A stretch of 64,000 bases of DNA from Breoghania sp963678585 (lineage in GTDB: Bacteria; Pseudomonadota; Alphaproteobacteria; Rhizobiales; Stappiaceae), in assembly GCA_963678585.2 (NCBI GenBank), contig CAXXGA010000002.1, positions 2,604,001 to 2,668,000 on the forward strand. The letters are read 5' to 3'. Positions within the stretch are counted from its first letter, which is position 1. Every line of letters starts with the position of its first letter. Below are positions 52,189 through 61,096 of this stretch, piece by piece. Below the pieces are notes generated by a model. The model saw only the letters and a list, made by a program, of their open reading frames with translations, ran no database searches and was not told where the DNA came from. Position numbers and translations under genes: made by a program.

Positions 52189-53499
52189 ATGCTGGCTTTT
52201 CTCGGACTGGCGACGATACTTCTACTACTCGTCTCCATCATGACCAATAAACTCTCCCCGCTGGTCGCACTCATCACCATTCCGCTCCTTGCCGCGCTTG
52301 TCGGCGGATTTGGATTGGAGACCGCGGGTTTCATGGTTGCAGGCCTTAAGAAGATCGCGCCTGTGGCTGTCATGTTCGTGTTCGCCATCGTGTTCTTCGG
52401 CATCCTTTCGGATGCAGGCATGATGGACCCGATCATCGATCGCATCCTCAAGGTCGTCGGCATGCGCCCCTCGCGCATCACGCTCGGCACCGCCCTCCTC
52501 GCCACCATCGTTCATCTTGACGGTTCCGGCGCGGTTACCTTCCTCGTCACGATACCGGCGATGCTGCCTCTTTATGACCGGCTGAAAATGCGCCGCGTCG
52601 TTCTCGCGGCAATCGCGGCCATGGCCGCCGGTACGGCCAACATGCTCCCCTGGGGCGGCCCGACCCTGCGCGCAGCTTCCGCGCTCCATGTGAACGTGAC
52701 CGAAGTCTTCAATCCGATGGTGATCGTTCAGATCACCGGCCTGATCGCCGTCTTCGCAATCTCCTACTTCCTCGGCCTGCGTGAAGAAAAGCGTCTTGGA
52801 AACGAAGGCCATCTGGAAGGCATCGATCATACCGAGGTTCACACCCGCGAACTGACCGATGACGAAAAGGCTCTGCGTCGTCCGCACCTTTTCCTGGTCA
52901 ACGTAGCCCTGACCATCGCCGTGCTTGGCGCGATGATCTCCGGCTACCTGCCTGCGGCCATCTCCTTCATGCTCGGTACCGTTGTCGCATTGCTCGTCAA
53001 CTACCCCAAGCCCGGCGACCAGAAGACCCGCATCGACGCCCATGCCAAGGCAGCGCTGATGATGGCCACCATTCTCTTCGCCGCCGGCGCCTTTACCGGG
53101 ATCATGCGTGAATCCGGAATGCTGACAGCCATGGCCCAGACCGCTGCAGGCTTCGTGTCGGAAGGCTTCGCCTCGCGCATGCCGGTCCTCGTCGGCGCAC
53201 TCTCCATGCCCCTCAGCCTGCTGTTCGATCCCGACAGCTACTACTTTGGCGTGATGCCCGTCATCGCGGAAGTCTACCAGACCTTCGGCGGCGATCCGAT
53301 CGCCATCGGTCAGGCTTCGATCATCGGCCAGATGACCACCGGCTTCCCCGTGAGCCCGCTCACCGCCTCGACTTTCCTGCTGATCGGTCTTTCGGGTGTC
53401 TCCCTCGGTGAACACCAGCGCTTCACTATTCCGCTGGTCTTCGCGGTGTCTCTGATCATGACGGTCGCTGCCGTGATCTTCGGGGTGTTGCCTCTATAG
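52189..53499 (+). CDS. CitMHS-family citrate/carboxylate transporter
   Basis: A 436-residue membrane protein with about a dozen hydrophobic segments. IVFFGILSDAGMMDPIIDRIL, TIVHLDGSGAVTFLVTIPAML and LGEHQRFTIPLVFAVSLIM are typical of CitMHS (metal-citrate:proton) transporters. GAGG lies 6 bases before the ATG at 52189; an in-frame TTG 12 bases earlier is less likely. It heads the cluster of CoA-dependent genes and presumably imports their substrate, a di- or tricarboxylate. Confidence 0.91.
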   Translation: MLAFLGLATILLLLVSIMTNKLSPLVALITIPLLAALVGGFGLETAGFMVAGLKKIAPVAVMFVFAIVFFGILSDAGMMDPIIDRILKVVGMRPSRITLGTALLATIVHLDGSGAVTFLVTIPAMLPLYDRLKMRRVVLAAIAAMAAGTANMLPWGGPTLRAASALHVNVTEVFNPMVIVQITGLIAVFAISYFLGLREEKRLGNEGHLEGIDHTEVHTRELTDDEKALRRPHLFLVNVALTIAVLGAMISGYLPAAISFMLGTVVALLVNYPKPGDQKTRIDAHAKAALMMATILFAAGAFTGIMRESGMLTAMAQTAAGFVSEGFASRMPVLVGALSMPLSLLFDPDSYYFGVMPVIAEVYQTFGGDPIAIGQASIIGQMTTGFPVSPLTASTFLLIGLSGVSLGEHQRFTIPLVFAVSLIMTVAAVIFGVLPL

Positions 53500-53542
53500 G
53501 CGCCCAATCCCGATCCCAAAATAAGAAGCGGAATGCAAAGAC

Positions 53543-54880
53543 ATGAAAACCATTCGTATTGGTACAGGGGCCGGTTACTCCGGCGACCGTATCGAGCCTG
53601 CAGTCGAAGTGGCCGAAAAGGGCAACATCGACTACCTGGTCTTCGAATGCCTGGCGGAACGCACGATTGCCATCGCGCAGAAGGCCAAACTCAACAACCC
53701 GGAAGCGGGTTACGACGCACTCCTGACAGCGCGCATGCGCGCTGTCCTGCCCGCCTGCAAACAGAAGGGCATCAAGCTCATCACGAACATGGGAGCGGCC
53801 AATCCTTTGGCCGCCGCCAGGAAGACCGCGGAGATCGCAGCGGAACTCGGCATCTCCGGCCTGAAGATCGCCTGCGTGGAAGGTGACGACGTCCTGAAGG
53901 TGCTCGCCGACAAGGACATCGACATCACCGAGACCGGCGCCCCGGTCTCCACCATGGGCGACACGCTTCTCTCCGCCAACGCCTATCTGGGCGCAGCTCC
54001 GCTGGTGGAAGCTCTGGAGAAGGGTGCAGACGTCGTGATCACCGGCCGTGTCGCCGACCCGGCCCTGTTCCTGGCCCCGCAGATCTTCGAGTTCGGCTGG
54101 TCTTTCGACGACTGGGACAAGCTCGCCAAGGGTACGGCCGTCGGCCACCTGCTGGAATGCGCAGGCCAGATCACCGGCGGCTACTATGCCGAACCCGGCC
54201 TCAAGGACGTCGAAGGGCTCGCCCGTCTCGGCTTCCCCATCGCCGAGGTTTCCGAGGATGGCGAATTCGTCATCACCAAGGTCGCCGAAGCCGGCGGCAA
54301 GGTGACCCCGGACACCTGCAAGGAGCAGATCCTGTACGAAGTCCACGATCCGTCCAGCTATCTGACCCCGGACGTGGTCGCCGACTTCTCGCAGATCACC
54401 TTCACCGAGGAAGCCCCCGACCGCGTCCGCGTCGCCGGTGTGACGGGCCGCGAACGCCCGGCAACGCTCAAGGCGTCCGTCGGCTATGTCGACGGCTATA
54501 TCGGCGAAGGCGAGATGTCCTATGCCGGACCGGGCGCGCTCGCCCGCGGAAGGCTGGCGCTCGACATCGTCAAGGAGCGGCTGGATATCATCGGCCTTGA
54601 AGCCAGCGAGCTGAAGTTCGACCTGATCGGCTACAACGCCATTCACGCCGACGTACTCGCCCCCCAGCCGGAACCGACCGAAGTGCGCATCCGCGTCGCC
54701 GGCCGCACCGCCTCCATGGCGGAAGCCGTGCGCATCGGCAACGAGGTAGAGACGCTCTACACCAACGGCCCGGCCAGCGGCGGCGGCGCAGCCAAATCCG
54801 CCAAGCAGGTCGTTGCCATGCTCTCCGCGCTCCTCCCGCGCGAAGACGTGATCCCCACCGTTCAGTTCATCGAGGCATAA
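53543..54880 (+). CDS. AtuA-like protein, main domain (DUF1446)
   Basis: A 445-residue protein of the acyclic terpene utilisation AtuA/DUF1446 family: TIRIGTGAGYSGDRIEPAVE at the start, DYLVFECLAERTIAIAQ, GANPLAAARKTAEIA-like NMGAANPLAAARKT, and VVITGRVADPALFLAP. The biochemical activity of the family is not settled; it occurs with carboxylase or CoA-dependent pathways. The C-terminal domain usually fused to it is here the next separate gene, 5 bases on. Confidence 0.9.
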   Translation: MKTIRIGTGAGYSGDRIEPAVEVAEKGNIDYLVFECLAERTIAIAQKAKLNNPEAGYDALLTARMRAVLPACKQKGIKLITNMGAANPLAAARKTAEIAAELGISGLKIACVEGDDVLKVLADKDIDITETGAPVSTMGDTLLSANAYLGAAPLVEALEKGADVVITGRVADPALFLAPQIFEFGWSFDDWDKLAKGTAVGHLLECAGQITGGYYAEPGLKDVEGLARLGFPIAEVSEDGEFVITKVAEAGGKVTPDTCKEQILYEVHDPSSYLTPDVVADFSQITFTEEAPDRVRVAGVTGRERPATLKASVGYVDGYIGEGEMSYAGPGALARGRLALDIVKERLDIIGLEASELKFDLIGYNAIHADVLAPQPEPTEVRIRVAGRTASMAEAVRIGNEVETLYTNGPASGGGAAKSAKQVVAMLSALLPREDVIPTVQFIEA

Positions 54881-54885
54881 GACCC

Positions 54886-55200
54886 ATGAAACTCTATGAA
54901 TGCGCCCACTCGCGCACCGGTGACAAGGGCGACATCTCGAATATCTCGGTGATCGCCTACGACCAGAAGGACTACGAGCATCTCGTCCGCCATGTGACGG
55001 CCGAGAAGGTTCGCGCCCACTTCAAGGGCATCGTCCACGGTGACGTGGTTCGTTACGAGATCCCGAGCATCGGAGCCCTGAACTTCGTCATGCAGCAGGC
55101 CCTTGGCGGCGGCGTGACCAAGTCTCTGGCGCTGGACCCTCACGGCAAGTGCCTGGCCTCTGCCCTGATGGCCATGGAAATCCCCGAGAAGTCCGCGTAG
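54886..55200 (+). CDS. AtuA-like C-terminal domain as a separate small protein
   Basis: A 104-residue protein with ECAHSRTGDKGDISNISVIA at the start and IGALNFVMQQALGGGVTKSL in the middle, matching the C-terminal domain of AtuA-family proteins. It is encoded directly after the main-domain gene and probably forms a complex with it. It ends 78 bases before the CoA-transferase gene. Function beyond this partnership is unknown. Confidence 0.85.
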   Translation: MKLYECAHSRTGDKGDISNISVIAYDQKDYEHLVRHVTAEKVRAHFKGIVHGDVVRYEIPSIGALNFVMQQALGGGVTKSLALDPHGKCLASALMAMEIPEKSA

Positions 55201-55278
55201 CGACCCGGTCTGGAGCGGGCCGACCTGCCCCATTTCGGGCCCGCTCCAACTCTTCTCAAGTTCCCAAGGAAGGATCCG

Positions 55279-55941
55279 ATGTCTGAAATCATCTCTGCCG
55301 CGGACGCCGTCGCACAGATCCAGGACGGCGCCGTTCTGATGATCGGTGGCTTCATGGGCGTCGGCACGCCCCCGCGCCTGATCGATGAGCTCGTTCGTCA
55401 GGGTCAGAAAGATCTGACCGTCATCGCCAATGACACCGCCCGCCCGGGCGTCGGCATCGGCAAGCTGATCGAAGCCCACCAAGTCTCCAAGGTCATCACC
55501 AGCCACATCGGCACCAACCCGATGACCCAGAAGCAGATGATCGACGGCGAAATCGAGGTGCAGCTCGTGCCGCAGGGCACGCTTGCCGAACGCATCCGCG
55601 CAGGCGGCTACGGCCTTGGCGCCGTGGTCACCCCGACCGGCGTCGGCACGCTTGCCGCCGAAGGCCGCCAGACCATCGAACTGGAAGGCAAGACCTACCT
55701 GATCGAACTGCCGATCAAGGCCGATTTCGCCCTCGTGAACGCCAAGCTCAGCGACTATCGGGGCAACCTGATGTACGCGCTGACCGCCCGCAACTTCAAT
55801 CCGCTCATGGCCATGGCCGCCGAAACGGTGATCGCGGAAGCGGAATCCATCGTGCCCGTCGGCGTCATAGCCCCCGACATGATCGTCACCCCGCACGTCG
55901 TGGTCGACTACCTGGTCGCAAAGGAGAACCGCAATGGATAG
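55279..55941 (+). CDS. CoA-transferase subunit A (3-oxoacid type)
   Basis: A 220-residue alpha subunit with VLMIGGFMGVGTPPRLIDEL, TSHIGTNPMTQKQMIDGEI and VVTPTGVGTLAAEGRQTIEL. It would activate the imported carboxylate with CoA from an acyl-CoA. It overlaps subunit B by 8 bases. It is similar to but clearly different from the atoD-type subunit at 8.8 kb. Confidence 0.93.
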   Translation: MSEIISAADAVAQIQDGAVLMIGGFMGVGTPPRLIDELVRQGQKDLTVIANDTARPGVGIGKLIEAHQVSKVITSHIGTNPMTQKQMIDGEIEVQLVPQGTLAERIRAGGYGLGAVVTPTGVGTLAAEGRQTIELEGKTYLIELPIKADFALVNAKLSDYRGNLMYALTARNFNPLMAMAAETVIAEAESIVPVGVIAPDMIVTPHVVVDYLVAKENRNG

Positions 55942-56590
55942 CAAGGTCCTCATCGCCACCCGTGTCGCCCGTGAACTGAAGTCGGGCAGTCTTGCGAACC
56001 TGGGCATCGGCCTGCCGACCCTTGTCGCCTCCTATCTGCCGAAGGACGTGGAAGTGTCCTTCCAGTCGGAAAACGGCATCATCGGCATGAGCACGCTGCC
56101 CCATCCGGGCCTGTTCGACGAGGATCTGACCGATGCCGGCGGCACGCCCATCGGCTCCGTTCCCGGGGCCTGCGCCTTCGATTCAAGCTTTTCTTTCGGC
56201 CTGATCCGCGGCGGACACCTCGACGTGACCGTTCTGGGCGGGCTGCAGGTCGACGAGCGCGGCCTGCTCGCCAACTGGATGGTTCCCGGCAAGATGGTGC
56301 CGGGCATGGGAGGGGCCATGGACCTTGTGGCCGGTGCCAAGCGGGTGATCGTCGCGATGACCCACACCGCCAAGGGGTCCCCGAAAATCGTGAAGGAATG
56401 CAGCCTTCCGCTGACTGCCGTGCGCCGTGTCGACCTTGTCGTCACGGACCTGGCCGTCATCGAACCGACCGACGAGGGTCTTGTGCTGCGCGAAGTCGCC
56501 CCGGGCGTCAGCGTCGAAGACGTGCTCGAAGCGACCGAAGCCACCCTGATCGTGCCGGACGATGTCCCTGAAATGGCTCTCGAAGCCTGA
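55934..56590 (+). CDS. CoA-transferase subunit B (3-oxoacid type)
   Basis: A 218-residue beta subunit with the active-site glutamate E46 in FQSENGIIGMS, plus NLGIGLPTLVASYL and GMGGAMDLVAGAKRVI. It is coupled to subunit A by an 8-base overlap. In this cluster it probably hands CoA from acetyl- or succinyl-CoA to the pathway acid. Confidence 0.94.
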   Translation: MDSKVLIATRVARELKSGSLANLGIGLPTLVASYLPKDVEVSFQSENGIIGMSTLPHPGLFDEDLTDAGGTPIGSVPGACAFDSSFSFGLIRGGHLDVTVLGGLQVDERGLLANWMVPGKMVPGMGGAMDLVAGAKRVIVAMTHTAKGSPKIVKECSLPLTAVRRVDLVVTDLAVIEPTDEGLVLREVAPGVSVEDVLEATEATLIVPDDVPEMALEA

Positions 56591-56608
56591 CCTGATCGGA
56601 TTGATCCA

Positions 56609-56893
56609 ATGTTAGCTGAACAAAAAGAAACCGCGGTGACCGCGCAGGTCACCGTCACGCTCGAAGTCTCGCTTGAATCCCTGCCGGGCAGAGCGCCGCT
56701 GAGCGCGGAACAGGCCCGTGACTTCGCCCGCCAGGCGGCGGAAAGCTTCACGGCTGTGAGCTACGAACGACGCAACGCCTTCAACCAGATCACGCAGCTG
56801 CGCCGCGGTGCGACCAGCCAGGTGACCGCAGTGGAAGCGACCTGCTCCAATATCTCGGTTCCGCAATTTGAAGGGAAAGCCGCCAATGACTGA
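56609..56893 (+). CDS. unknown 94-residue protein between CoA-transferase and thiolase genes
   Basis: It starts ATG 18 bases after the CoA-transferase and its stop overlaps the thiolase start by 8 bases, so it is embedded in the operon. The N-terminal half is beta-like (VTAQVTVTLEVSLESLPG), followed by an acidic-basic helix (LSAEQARDFARQAAESFTAV) and a basic turn (YERRNAFNQITQLRRG). No signal peptide, cysteine cluster or known motif is seen. It could be a small subunit or chaperone of a neighbour. Function unknown. Confidence 0.65.
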   Translation: MLAEQKETAVTAQVTVTLEVSLESLPGRAPLSAEQARDFARQAAESFTAVSYERRNAFNQITQLRRGATSQVTAVEATCSNISVPQFEGKAAND

Positions 56894-58061
56894 CGTGGTC
56901 ATCACCTCTGCGGCCCGTACCGCCATCGGCAGCTTCAACGGCGCGCTATCTGCCGTGCCCGCCGCCGATCTCGGCGCAACCGTCATCCTTGAGCTTCTCA
57001 AGCGTTCCGGACTGGAAACCTCCGACGTCGATGACGTCATTCTCGGCAATGTCCTGACGGCGGGGCTCGGCCAGAACCCGGCCCGTCAGGCAGCCCTAAA
57101 GGCGGGCCTGCCCGCCTCATCAACCGCCATCACCATCAATCAGGTATGCGGATCGGGCCTGCGTGCCGTGGCAATGGGCTTGCAGTCGGTCGCCTGCGGC
57201 GACGCCTCCGTCGTCATCGCGGGCGGTCAGGAGAACATGAGCCTCGCACCGCACGCCATGCATGTGCGCAACGGCATCAAGATGGGCCCCGGCACCATGG
57301 TCGACACCATGATCAAGGACGGCCTGTGGGACGCCTTCAACGACTACCACATGGGCATGACGGCGGAGAACGTCGCCAACATGCACGGCATCACCCGTGA
57401 GGCCCAGGACGAACTCGCCGCCCGCTCGCAGAAGCGCGCCGCCAATGCCCGCGAGGCCGGACGGTTTGCCGACGAGATCGTTCCCGTCACCGTGCATGGC
57501 CGCAAGGGCGACACTGTTGTGACGGAAGACGAGTTCATCCGTCCCGGCACCACCGCGGAAAAGCTCGCGAGCCTCCGTCCGGCCTTCACCAAGTCCGGCA
57601 CCGTGACCGCAGGCAACGCCTCCGGCATCAATGACGGCGCAGCCGCCGTCGTGATGATGAGCGTGGAAGAAGCGCAAAAGCGCGGCCTCAAGCCGATGGC
57701 CCGCGTGGCCGGATGGGCGACCGCGGGCGTCGATCCCGCCATCATGGGCACCGGCCCCATCGCGGCATCGCGCAAGCTTCTCGACAAGCTCGGCTGGGCC
57801 TCCGCCGACATCGACCTGATCGAGGCCAACGAGGCTTTCGCCGCCCAGGCGGCCGCCGTGAACGCCGAGATGGGCTGGGATGCGGAGAAGGTCAACGTCA
57901 ACGGCGGCGCGATTGCTCTCGGCCATCCCATCGGCGCATCGGGTGCCCGCATTCTGGTGACCCTGCTGCACGAGATGGAGCGTCGCAACGCGAAGAAAGG
58001 CCTCGCCACGCTGTGCATCGGCGGTGGCATGGGCATTGCACTTGGCGTGGAACGCGCCTGA
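56886..58061 (+). CDS. acetyl-CoA acetyltransferase (thiolase)
   Basis: A 391-residue thiolase. The acyl-binding cysteine is C88 (INQVCGSGLRAVAMG); GGAIALGHPIGASGARI and LATLCIGGGMGIAL provide the catalytic His and second Cys. It cleaves a 3-oxoacyl-CoA to acetyl-CoA and a shorter acyl-CoA, or runs in reverse. The ATG at 56886 follows GAAGGGAAAG. Its place before the Pta/Ack pair suggests the cleavage direction. Confidence 0.94.
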   Translation: MTDVVITSAARTAIGSFNGALSAVPAADLGATVILELLKRSGLETSDVDDVILGNVLTAGLGQNPARQAALKAGLPASSTAITINQVCGSGLRAVAMGLQSVACGDASVVIAGGQENMSLAPHAMHVRNGIKMGPGTMVDTMIKDGLWDAFNDYHMGMTAENVANMHGITREAQDELAARSQKRAANAREAGRFADEIVPVTVHGRKGDTVVTEDEFIRPGTTAEKLASLRPAFTKSGTVTAGNASGINDGAAAVVMMSVEEAQKRGLKPMARVAGWATAGVDPAIMGTGPIAASRKLLDKLGWASADIDLIEANEAFAAQAAAVNAEMGWDAEKVNVNGGAIALGHPIGASGARILVTLLHEMERRNAKKGLATLCIGGGMGIALGVERA

Positions 58062-58063
58062 TT

Positions 58064-58082
58064 ATTACGCAGCGTAATTTTC
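58064..58082 (+). terminator. short dyad after the thiolase gene
   Basis: ATTACGC and GCGTAAT (58064-58070 and 58072-58078) form a short stem followed by TTTT, two bases after the thiolase stop. It may be a weak terminator, or an operator for the downstream genes. Confidence 0.4.
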
Positions 58083-58212
58083 AATCGTGACGACGCCGCC
58101 CGCCCCGGTGGCGTCGTCAAACGGATTAACGGACATAGAACCCGGCCCCTTGTCCCGCCCACGACATGAAGGACAGGCGCGGTTCGCCAAGCATACGGGA
58201 ACGCACGCTTCG

Positions 58213-59631
58213 ATGAACGCATTGCACCTGTCTTCCGGGAATGGCGTGGAACTGACGAGCCTCACTTACGACGAACTTGAGGTGGGACAGAGCGCGAGCG
58301 TTGCCCGGGAACTCACATCGACCGACATCAACCTCTTCGCCACCGTTTCGGGAAACGTGGACCCGCTCCATTTCTCCGGCGGCAGCGCCTTGCACTTCCG
58401 CCAGCCCGTGGGGCACGGCATGTGGGCAGGCTCGCTGTTTTCCGGACTGCTCGGCACCAGGCTTCCCGGTCCCGGCACCATCTACCTGAAGCAGGACCTT
58501 GAGTTCCTCGCCCCCATGTATCCCGGCGACACGATCACTGCGACCGTGCGCATCGCAGGCAAGACCCGTGACGAGAAGGGCCATGAGCGCGTAACCCTCG
58601 CGTGCGAATGCACCAACCAGAAGGGCGAACGCGTGATCGGGGGCACGGCGGAGGTCATTCCGCCGTCGGAACATGTCAGCCAGGCGGGCGTCGGCCTGCC
58701 GGATCTGCATCTGGTCGCCCACGATCAGCTCGACAAGCTGACCGCCCAATGCGCCTCCTTCCCGCCCCTTCCGGCGGCCATCGTCTATCCTTGCGACGAG
58801 ACCTCACTGCGCGGCGCCATCATCGGCGCCCGGATGGGCCTGATTACGCCGGTTCTCGTCGGACCTGAAAAGAAGGTGAAGGCGCTGGCAGCGGAGCTTG
58901 ACCTCGATATCTCTTCCTTCCGCCTCGTCGATGCCTCCGACGCCATCGATGCGGCCATGAAGGGCGTCGATCTCGCCAGACAGGGCGAGGTCGGAGCCGT
59001 GATGAAGGGCGCGCTTCACACCGATGAACTGATGAGCGCAGTGGTTCGACGCGACAAAGGCCTGCGCACCACGCGACGCATCAGCCATGTCTTCGTCATG
59101 TCGGTGCCGACCTATCCCAAGCCGCTGCTGATCACCGACGCGGTCGTCAACATCTCCCCCAATGCCGACGACAAGGCTCACATCATCCAGAACGCCGTCG
59201 AGCTTGCGAATGTTCTGGGCGTGGAAACCCCGCGGGTGGCGATCCTTTCCGCGGTGGAGACCATCAATCCGAAGATCCAGTCCACGGTGGATGCCGCGTC
59301 GCTATGCAAAATGGCCGACCGCGGACAGATTTCAGGCGCCATCGTCGACGGGCCGCTCGCCTTCGACAATGCGATATCGGCGGAGGCCGCGCGCACCAAG
59401 GGTATCCGCTCCGAGGTCGCCGGTCAGCCCGACATCCTGCTCGTGCCGGAACTGGCTTCCGGCAACATGCTGGTCAAACAGCTCTCGTTTCTGGCGCATG
59501 CGGACGCTGCGGGCATCGTGCTCGGCGCTTCCGTACCCGTCATGCTGACGAGCCGCGCCGACAGCCTCCCCTCCCGGTTGGCTTCCTGCGCTCTCGCCGT
59601 ACTTCTGGCAAACAAGAACGCCGCTCGCTGA
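58213..59631 (+). CDS. MaoC-like/phosphate acetyltransferase fusion
   Basis: A 472-residue two-domain protein. Residues about 15-150 are a MaoC hot-dog domain (LFATVSGNVDPLHF, QPVGHGMWAGSLFSGLLGTR). Residues about 170-470 are a phosphate acetyl/butyryltransferase domain (GARMGLITPVLVGPEKKVKA, AVMKGALHTDELMSAV, GLRTTRRISHVFVMSVP). The second part turns acyl-CoA into acyl phosphate for the kinase encoded next. In the first part the hydratase pattern GDxNPxH reads GNxDPxH, so the catalytic Asp position is Asn (N48). Start ATG at 58213 begins the domain. Confidence 0.9.
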   Translation: MNALHLSSGNGVELTSLTYDELEVGQSASVARELTSTDINLFATVSGNVDPLHFSGGSALHFRQPVGHGMWAGSLFSGLLGTRLPGPGTIYLKQDLEFLAPMYPGDTITATVRIAGKTRDEKGHERVTLACECTNQKGERVIGGTAEVIPPSEHVSQAGVGLPDLHLVAHDQLDKLTAQCASFPPLPAAIVYPCDETSLRGAIIGARMGLITPVLVGPEKKVKALAAELDLDISSFRLVDASDAIDAAMKGVDLARQGEVGAVMKGALHTDELMSAVVRRDKGLRTTRRISHVFVMSVPTYPKPLLITDAVVNISPNADDKAHIIQNAVELANVLGVETPRVAILSAVETINPKIQSTVDAASLCKMADRGQISGAIVDGPLAFDNAISAEAARTKGIRSEVAGQPDILLVPELASGNMLVKQLSFLAHADAAGIVLGASVPVMLTSRADSLPSRLASCALAVLLANKNAAR

Positions 59632-59658
59632 AGCATTTCCTTGAAGAGGATAATTTCC

Positions 59659-60879
59659 GTGACCGCATTCCATTCGCTTAAGAAAGGAGCTTTGCTTGTT
59701 CTCAACAGCGGCTCCTCTTCCGTCAAGTTCACCGTCTTTGCCGTTGAACCGGAAGAAAACAGGATTGTCCCGTTCTTTGCCGGTCAATTGAGTGAGATCG
59801 GCACCGACGCCAAGCTTTCCGCCAAAACCGAAGCCGGAGAAAAGATGGCGGAGGAATCCTGGGCCGATCGCGACACCGGCGGCGTGCCGCCGCTGCTGCC
59901 GCATCTGATCTCATGGATCGAAACCCGCCTGCCGGAGGGCATGCCGCTTCTGGCCGCGGGCCATCGCGTCGTCCATGGCGGCTCCAGCCTGCATCATCCG
60001 GTGATGATCAACGAGCACCTGATGAAGGAGCTGGAATCCCTCATCCCGCTCGCTCCGCTGCACCAGCCGCAGAACATGGCCGCAATCCGCGTTCTGTCGG
60101 AAAGCCGTACAGAGCTGCCGCAGGTGGCCTGTTTCGATACAGCCTTCCACCATACGCAACCCACCACCTCGACAACCTACGCCATTCCGCGCGAGCTGAC
60201 CGAGGCGGGCATCCGCCGCTACGGCTTCCACGGCCTGTCTTACGAGTATATTTCCCGCCACCTGAGCGAGGAAAAGCCGGAGCTTGCCAAGGGCCGCGTC
60301 GTCGTCGCGCATCTGGGCAACGGGTCCAGCCTGTGCGCTCTGAAGAACGGCCGCAGCATCGACACCACCATGGGCTTTTCCGCGCTTGAGGGTGTGCCCA
60401 TGGGCACCCGCTGCGGCAATCTCGATCCGGGCATCGTCATCCACCTGATGCGCGAATACAAAATGGACGTGAACGATCTGGAGCAGCTGCTCTATCACAA
60501 GTCCGGCCTGCTCGGCATGTCGGGCATTTCCAACGACATGCGCGCGCTGCTGTCCAGCAACGACCCGCACGCCAAGGAGGCGGTCGATATCTTCTGTTCG
60601 CGCGTCGCGGAGGAAATCGCACGGCTCACCTGCGTCATGGGCGGCATCGACGCGCTGGTCTTCACCGCAGGCATCGGCGAACATTCCGTGCCGGTTCGCT
60701 CCATGATCTGCAAACACCTCAAGTGGCTCGGCATCGAGCTTTGCGAGGAAAGCAACGCCAGCCGCCAGCCGCAGATTTCGGCGGAAAATTCGCTGCCGGT
60801 TCACGTCATCCCGACCAATGAAGAGCTGATGATCGCCCGCCACACGGTCGATCTGCTGACCATGCGCAACGCCGCCTGA
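59659..60879 (+). CDS. ackA: acetate kinase family
   Basis: A 406-residue ASKHA kinase. LLVLNSGSSSVKFTVF (N16) is the phosphate-binding start; AGHRVVHGGSSLHHPVMI, HNP-like FDTAFHHTQPTT, VVAHLGNGSSLCAL and FTAGIGEHSVPVRSMI complete the acetate kinase set. It makes ATP from acetyl (or propionyl/butyryl) phosphate supplied by the preceding gene. The GTG start at 59659 has GAGGA 8 bases before it; a TTG at 59641 is less likely. Confidence 0.93.
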   Translation: MTAFHSLKKGALLVLNSGSSSVKFTVFAVEPEENRIVPFFAGQLSEIGTDAKLSAKTEAGEKMAEESWADRDTGGVPPLLPHLISWIETRLPEGMPLLAAGHRVVHGGSSLHHPVMINEHLMKELESLIPLAPLHQPQNMAAIRVLSESRTELPQVACFDTAFHHTQPTTSTTYAIPRELTEAGIRRYGFHGLSYEYISRHLSEEKPELAKGRVVVAHLGNGSSLCALKNGRSIDTTMGFSALEGVPMGTRCGNLDPGIVIHLMREYKMDVNDLEQLLYHKSGLLGMSGISNDMRALLSSNDPHAKEAVDIFCSRVAEEIARLTCVMGGIDALVFTAGIGEHSVPVRSMICKHLKWLGIELCEESNASRQPQISAENSLPVHVIPTNEELMIARHTVDLLTMRNAA

Positions 60880-60908
60880 CGCAGCCTGCGTCACCTGCTA
60901 CGTGAGAT

Positions 60909-60931
60909 CCGGCGGCTTTCGCAGCCGCCGG
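60909..60931. terminator. GC hairpin between convergent genes
   Basis: CCGGCGGCT (60909-60917) pairs with AGCCGCCGG (60923-60931) around TTCGC, about 30 bases after the acetate kinase stop. No T-run follows on either strand, so it is terminator-like only. The remaining 165 bases before the next gene end hold nothing recognised. Confidence 0.5.
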
Positions 60932-61096
60932 GTAGCGTCCCAACAAGGCGGCGTCCCGGCCGAGCCCGGTCTCTTCAGACGGATCGACTGCCCGTCTCCT
61001 CCATCGCCAGCAGGATGGAAGTGGGTTCGTCTGTCCGAATATGAAGCGACCGGGGCTCGCCGGAAATTCACGGCCCCGAGACAGGGCCGCACAGTC

